Shown piece by piece: positions 58,609 through 64,000 of a stretch of DNA of 64,000 nucleotides. The stretch is taken from contig OY725493.1 of assembly GCA_963281255.1 (NCBI GenBank), positions 805,550-869,549 of the forward strand, given 5' to 3'. Position numbers and translations under genes: made by a program. The notes below the pieces were generated by a model, which was not told where the DNA came from, made no database searches, and saw nothing but the letters and a program-made list of their open reading frames with translations. The stretch is from Aphrocallistes beatrix (lineage: Eukaryota > Porifera > Hexactinellida > Sceptrulophora > Aphrocallistidae). The first letter of the stretch is position 1. Every line of letters starts with the position of its first letter.

Positions 58609-59956
58609 CCTAAGAAGGTATTAGAGAATCTATACGTAATGTATGTACATAATAATAAGGTTGTAGAAATTAAATAAAAGTTCTCTTCAGCTTTATTTAA
58701 AACTCGAGGTATTATGTAGGTATTTAGATTATCCAAAAAATTCTGATTACTATTTGTATTCAAAGATACAAGAAGGCAGAGTCGGGGCGATTATTGGTAA
58801 GACTTTGAGGCTACCACTCAGGATTGGTAGGCCATTTCGGGAGATTTGTGCTATAGTTAATATAAGTTTCGACAAATTATTGGTAATACCAGGGCATGAC
58901 CCTATCAAACACACCTGGGCCTACGCACATAAAAAGTGGAAATATACTATTTTATTTGTGTCCATTTTGTTCTTCAGGGGATCAGCTTGTGCTTTTGAAT
59001 TAGTTGCTGCCGCTTCCAACTTTTTAGGTGGCAAAATTCGGAAAATCCACTATAAGTGGCATAATATCAGTCATTCTACTGAACACAAAAATTCCTACTT
59101 TCGCTCTCTCTCTCATTTTAGGTTCTATTCCGACTTCAACTTTCGCTTATTCCGCATCTCCCTTCGTAGGTTTTCGGACTTATTCCAACTTAAATGCCTT
59201 TCGAACTTATTCCAACTTCAACTTTCTAACTTATTCCGCATCTCCAATGAAACATTATATTTCTACTTTCTTTTGAATACAGATAAGTGACCTGCAGAAC
59301 TTTTGGAATTATTAACAGAACTTTGGAATTATTAACGATACATAGGACAGCTCTATATAGATTCTAAAGTCCATGTGCTTAACAAAATATTAACAATTGA
59401 AAGAAGACTGCCTATAATTTGTAAGATGATATTCCAAGAATTTCCCTGAAAAGTGTCAATTGAGAATTGTTGCTATTTTAATTACCACTTGACTCGCAGT
59501 CTAGTAAGTATAATTATCTACTTCTAATTCTGGTAATTAAGAGAGGACAATTACGAGCTAATGAATATTTCATTCAGTTTTTCATGTCTTGTACATCTCT
59601 TCAATTATGATCATGCACTGCTACAACTTCTTTAATATCTAACTCGTTTATCTCTCCACTATTGAAAGTTGAAACCGTGTTGAGCATTTCATTGCTGAGG
59701 GAATTGTTCGAAAGTTAGGAACCGATACTAATTTGTATTCAACCCTTGCTCGTCTTGGAGGACATCCAATATATATTAATGCATCGGCTTCTAAACCTTC
59801 AGCTCACCTCATTGCTATAAACACTTTGCATTTTAGCATGACAGATATTTCACATCTTAAGTTAAACGTGCGGGTGTCGGCATGGCAAACAATATGCTTA
59901 ATTTCGACAACCTTATTATTATGTACATACATTATGTTCTCTAATACCTTCTTAGG
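58609..59956. other. centre of the inverted duplication, between TPMT heads
   Basis: The first about 70 bp upstream of TPMT are repeated in inverse at 59895-59956. 58945-59605 is the inverse of about 62530-63225 (shared ccactataagtggcataata, ttgacactttt..agggaaat). ORF 58754-59290 crosses this repeated segment, has a Phe/Leu/Ser-rich C-terminus built of imperfect repeats (SNLFQL-like) and no family resemblance. I treat it as spurious. Confidence 0.6.
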
Positions 59957-60235
59957 ATAGCTGAGGTATTGAAAAATGAATTTTCGCATAATACCGATGT
60001 CCCTCACTCATGGGATATAATATATATATATCAGAAAGCAGGATGGAGTGTGCCAATTATTAATACAATTGTGAAGAAAGTTGTATTTGATGAATTCATA
60101 AATGGAGGCAAAAGTCTGGATTTCTTCCTCCCTTTGTGCGGGAAATCTCCTGACATGCTATGGTTAGCCAATCAGGGACACCGTGTGACTGGTGTAGAGT
60201 GGTCTAAGTGCGCAGTGGAGTCTTTTAGTTGTAGA
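59957..60235 (+). pseudogene. TPMT pseudogene (start codon lost, 3' part deleted)
   Basis: Inverted copy of the TPMT 5' half. The start ATG has become ATA at the matching place, the PLTQWDN region carries small deletions that add up to a multiple of three, and similarity ends near TPMT codon 89. The sequence then jumps to what is the 3' flank of the intact gene (ttctgttttgcacatttg). About 0.5 kb of coding sequence is missing, including the YCCDFF and WDNGS motifs, so no enzyme can be made. Confidence 0.9.
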
Positions 60236-60374
60236 ATTCTGTTTTGCACATTTGTCTTAGTTTAGATCTAATTTAAGAGTTAAAATATTACCTCATATTG
60301 TATTCCTCTCAGTAAATATATTTGAGATTCTGAAATTTTAATATATTTTAGGATTTATAGAATCATATAATACA

Positions 60375-60765
60375 AGCGCGTTTCACTTGCTTATACGTAA
60401 GGTAGATACTTGTAACATCTCTAAATACGTCTATCTTACTGTTATAATCGATATCACTCGAAAAATCACCAAATTTGTCAATTTTCCAATTTTTGAGCAA
60501 TGATGACGTCATAACAGAGTGATGGGTCATCATTTTTTGATGATATTTGTATCATACTTGAGACAGGCGCGCTTCGCTTGCTTGCGCTGCGGGGTTGGCG
60601 GACACTTTGTGTCCGCCGGAGGCACCCTTTGGGTGCCTAAGCTCACGATGAATAATTATAAGGGAGATAACATCTCTAAATATGTGTATCTTACTGTTAA
60701 AATCGATAACGCTCGAAAAATCATCAAATTTGTCAGTTTTTAAATTTTGATGTTTTGGCACAGCA
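60375..60765 (-). mobile_element. two overlapping or tandem Helitron-like partial copies
   Basis: The first, 60375-60540, begins with a shortened hairpin end (caagcgcgtttcacttgctt). The second, from about 60567, begins with the full hairpin end (gcgcgcttcgcttgcttgcg, stems GGCGGACAC/GTGTCCGCC and GGCACCC/GGGTGCC) and stops near 60765, close to the 3' end of SVOP. Confidence 0.65.
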
Positions 60766-60798
60766 GATAAACTAGATTTACAAGCAAGGATTCTATAA

Positions 60799-62286
60799 TT
60801 ACTCTAATTTCCGTCCCTTCGTTTCGTACGGGAGCGCTGCACTCGCCAGAGCAGTCGCAACTGCCACAGTTCCGAGTATGCCTATAGCGGCCACGTAACT
60901 GCTCCTCAGCAACACCTCCGCTAGGAACCCCGTCAGAATGGTAGCCACTCTGGTCAGCGAGCTCAGCACGGAGAGAGTGGTGGCCCTCACACGTGTAGGG
61001 TACACCTCCCCTGTGTAGAGGTAGGCCAGGTCGAACACTCCGGCGTTGCTTGCTCGTATCGTGAAGAGCAGCACAGTCTTCACTGTGTGTCCGTGTGGCG
61101 TGCATACTAATAATAAAAAGTATGCCACTCCACTGATTAAAAATCCCGTCACGAATGCTGGTTTTCTTCCGATGAACTGGACAGCTATCGCTGTCACAAT
61201 GACTCCTGGGATTTCTGCAGCTGTCGTGATGAGGTATTCCATGTAGTCCGTAGCTTCCAGTGGATTGCAATAGTTGTGGGTTGTATGCACCTCTTCAGTG
61301 TTGGAATTGTTGTATGCTGGACAATGGTGGTCATATGTGTATATATCTGACGTCATGAGTATAGTGCCGTACACCAGAAGGCCACACGTGAACCATATGA
61401 GAGCGAGGAGGAGTGATGTGAGTCTGTATTTCTTGCTTAACATATCTGCAATGCCTAAATTATGCTGTGGGATGATGGGGAGTTTAGTACTTTGTCCGTG
61501 TTGAGTGAGGTTTTCGGGAGTTCCGTAATCTCGTACCAGTTCTCCCTCTGGGAGATGGCGACAGTTCAGCCTAGCTCCGCTTTCCAATATTCGCCTCGCT
61601 TCTTCCACTCTTCCCCTCTGCAGCAGGAACCGAGGAGACGTAGGGACAAACCAATAATAGATCGGAATTATGATGATTGGGAAGTTAATGACACAAACCA
61701 GTGTCCTCCAGCCCAATGTCGGGATGATTATATAGGAGAACAGGACCAGAACACAGGTCCCAATCGTCCAGAAAAAACTCAGAAAGAGGACCGCTGGGGA
61801 CCGGTATTTCACCGGCATAAACTCTACACAGTATGTAGAGCCCATACTAGATGCTACCCCGAAAAACCCCATCAAGAACCTCAGGAAAATCAGCCAGGCG
61901 TACCCAGGTACAAATGCAGACAGAATTGAAAAGTAGAGTAGGAATATATTCCCAATATTGACAACATTCTTCCGTCCGTATCTATCACTAAGGAGTCCCA
62001 TCGGTGTAGCTCCTATCAAATTCCCGAGCGGGAACATTGCAGCTAGGACTGCAAGGTCTGAGTTAGTCAGCTTGAACTCGCACTGCCAGGAAGGAAGTAG
62101 CAGAGCTAACTGAAGATCCGCTATGCCGCGAAACGCACGGAGAAGACCTGAGAATACGAACACGTTGATCTGAAAGAATCCACAGCCTATTATATCTAGC
62201 GCTTCATCTACGCTGTATGTGTTTGTATGCTGGTTATCTCTACTCTGCAGGAGAGGAGTGCATTCTGTAGCTACGGGTGTATCCAT
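60799..62286 (-). CDS. SVOP: SV2-related / SVOP-like major facilitator transporter
   Basis: A 495-residue MFS protein of the SVOP/SV2/SLC22-like group, probably in vesicle or lysosomal membranes; the substrate is unknown. An N-terminal tail has ECTPLL, an acidic-dileucine sorting motif (ExxxLL). The SVOP-like lead is SVDEALDIIGCGFFQ. Twelve hydrophobic segments start near residue 40. The MFS loop signature LLSDRYGRKN is near 100. A large central loop with helix-breaking residues follows TM6. The second signature FIGRKPA is near 375, and LYTGEVYPTRVRATTL is typical of the family after TM10. The C-terminus LPYETKGRKLE matches SVOP's LPIETKGRGLQ. Intronless. The SVOP copy in the left arm survives only as a 5' fragment at 56796. 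Confidence 0.88.
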   Translation of the reverse strand: MDTPVATECTPLLQSRDNQHTNTYSVDEALDIIGCGFFQINVFVFSGLLRAFRGIADLQLALLLPSWQCEFKLTNSDLAVLAAMFPLGNLIGATPMGLLSDRYGRKNVVNIGNIFLLYFSILSAFVPGYAWLIFLRFLMGFFGVASSMGSTYCVEFMPVKYRSPAVLFLSFFWTIGTCVLVLFSYIIIPTLGWRTLVCVINFPIIIIPIYYWFVPTSPRFLLQRGRVEEARRILESGARLNCRHLPEGELVRDYGTPENLTQHGQSTKLPIIPQHNLGIADMLSKKYRLTSLLLALIWFTCGLLVYGTILMTSDIYTYDHHCPAYNNSNTEEVHTTHNYCNPLEATDYMEYLITTAAEIPGVIVTAIAVQFIGRKPAFVTGFLISGVAYFLLLVCTPHGHTVKTVLLFTIRASNAGVFDLAYLYTGEVYPTRVRATTLSVLSSLTRVATILTGFLAEVLLRSSYVAAIGILGTVAVATALASAALPYETKGRKLE

Positions 62287-62529
62287 TCAGTTGAATATTA
62301 TGGCGTGGAATTAACTCTATTTATGGAATTTCTAGGGAAGCTCACTTATGTCTCTTAATTGTGTCTTTATTCGAACTCGTATCAAGACTTATTGATACAT
62401 ATTATGTGAATTCCTTCTCCTGAGTGTCTGTATGTATAAATATTTATAATCTCCGAAGCATTCCACGTGGAATGATTTTTTGGAATATTTAATAATTGAA
62501 GAGCTCTACAAATTCAGTTGAATTACAAG

Positions 62530-63225
62530 ACAAGGAGATATGTCAAAAACTGAATTTAATATTCATTAGTTTGTATTTGTCCTCTCTTATTTTATCAGGA
62601 TTCGAAGCTGATAATTATACTTACCAGACTGCGAGTCAAGTGGTAATTAAGATAGCAACAATTCTCAATTGACACTTTTTCAGGGAAATTATTGGAATAT
62701 CATCTTAAAAATTATAGGCAGTCTTCTTTCAATTGTTAATATTCTGTTAAGCACATGGAGAATTCAAGAAATGAAAACAATATTTTTACAAGAATACTGA
62801 TGAAATTACATGCAATTTTGTTTATTCCTATTATAGTATTATACGTAAGGTGCTAGAATCTATCTAGAACTGTCCTATGTATCTACGTTAGTAATTCCAA
62901 AAGTTGTGCAGATCACTTATCTGTATTCAAAAGATAGTAGAAATATAATATTTCGATTTGTTCCTAGCGGATCAGCTTTCGATTTTTATTTTATTTGAAA
63001 TTCGTGGCTAAGACGATTAAAAGGTTAATTAATAGTTATAAATAATTAAGAAAAAGGAGTAAACGGAGGTGTTCAGTAGAATGACTGATATTATGCCACT
63101 TATAGTGGATATTTTCACAATTTTGCCCCCTAGAAAGTGGGACAAAAGTGGCAGTAACTAATTCAAAAACACAGCTGGTCCCCTGAGGAACACAATGGAC
63201 AAATAAAATACAGGGTGTAGCAAAA
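62530..63225. repeat. segment A' of the inverted duplication
   Basis: Inverse of 58945-59605. Matching anchors are aattatacttaccagactgc with gcagtctagtaagtataatt, and tattatgccacttatagtgg with ccactataagtggcataata. Several small indels separate the copies. It lies between the SVOP 5' end and PRPF40. Confidence 0.8.
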
Positions 63226-63403
63226 GTGATGTCACCTTTGAATACAAGCTCTAGTTAATAGGCGAACAAAAATTTGATAATGGGAAAGGAAAAGTGTAGT
63301 TTGCAAATGGTGTGATGTCATAAAATATAGTAATGCGTGATAGCTAACGACAGGCTAAGAGTTTTGTATTTTATTACTATTCAATTTTCTTTCGCAATAG
63401 TGA

Positions 63404-64000
<597 letters not shown>

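Noticed and set aside
58754-59290. 178-codon ORF between the TPMT copies
   Set aside because: Crosses a duplicated non-coding segment (inverse copy at about 62.6-63.2 kb, where the frame is not kept), and its C-terminus is low-complexity.

Overview
This window is eukaryotic genomic DNA from an invertebrate animal. The evidence is spliced genes with GT..AG introns, animal-type proteins (NACHT-LRR receptors with death-effector-like domains, a PH/PTB-type docking adaptor, a TIS11 zinc-finger protein, TTC7, SVOP, PRPF40) and long AT-rich intergenic tracts full of short non-autonomous DNA transposons. The species and phylum cannot be fixed from the sequence alone. Large NLRs and a stonustoxin-like/AIG1 GTPase fusion suggest a lineage with expanded innate immunity, such as a sponge, cnidarian or simple bilaterian.

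Layout. 0.3-1.4 kb: 3' coding exon of FAF1 (UAS+UBX). 2.3-8.3 kb: six-exon gene for a 1248-residue SNTX-like + FN3 + AIG1-like GTPase + Cys-rich protein. 9.8-27.5 kb: tandem duplication of an NLR unit. Each unit has a 5'UTR exon, a phase-0 exon with two DED-like domains, and a large exon with two more DED-like domains, NACHT and LRRs. 29.5-32.7 kb: PSMC2/Rpt1 (4 exons). 34.6 kb: a small basic ORF. 36.0-36.9 kb: HAGH (2 exons). 37.8-39.6 kb (minus): docking adaptor. 39.6-48.4 kb: gene-poor transposon graveyard. 48.5-49.1 kb (minus): TIS11/ZFP36. 53.3-55.8 kb: intronless GC-rich TTC7. 56.8-63.2 kb: inverted segmental duplication that has kept one TPMT (left arm) and one SVOP (right arm), with broken partners of each in the other arm. 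63.4 kb to the end: 5' part of PRPF40, cut by the window edge.

The housekeeping genes (PSMC2, HAGH, TTC7, FAF1, PRPF40) look unrelated to each other. The 2.3-27.5 kb block is different: a pore-forming-fold/GTPase fusion protein sits next to two putative four-DED NLRs, forming an immune-type cluster. The NLR pair shows a mosaic of near-identical and strongly diverged blocks, as expected from gene conversion plus diversification.

Mobile DNA. I find three recurring TA-flanked pogo-like MITE families, several hAT-like MITEs (some with 8-bp target duplications), and a hairpin-rich repeat family. One copy of that family interrupts a MITE whose empty form is present elsewhere in the window. This shows insertion between A and T without duplication, a 5' TC and a 3' CTTG, so it is best read as a non-autonomous Helitron. 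No transposase, reverse transcriptase, rRNA, tRNA or CRISPR array was found. All exon joins are predictions from reading frame and splice consensus.
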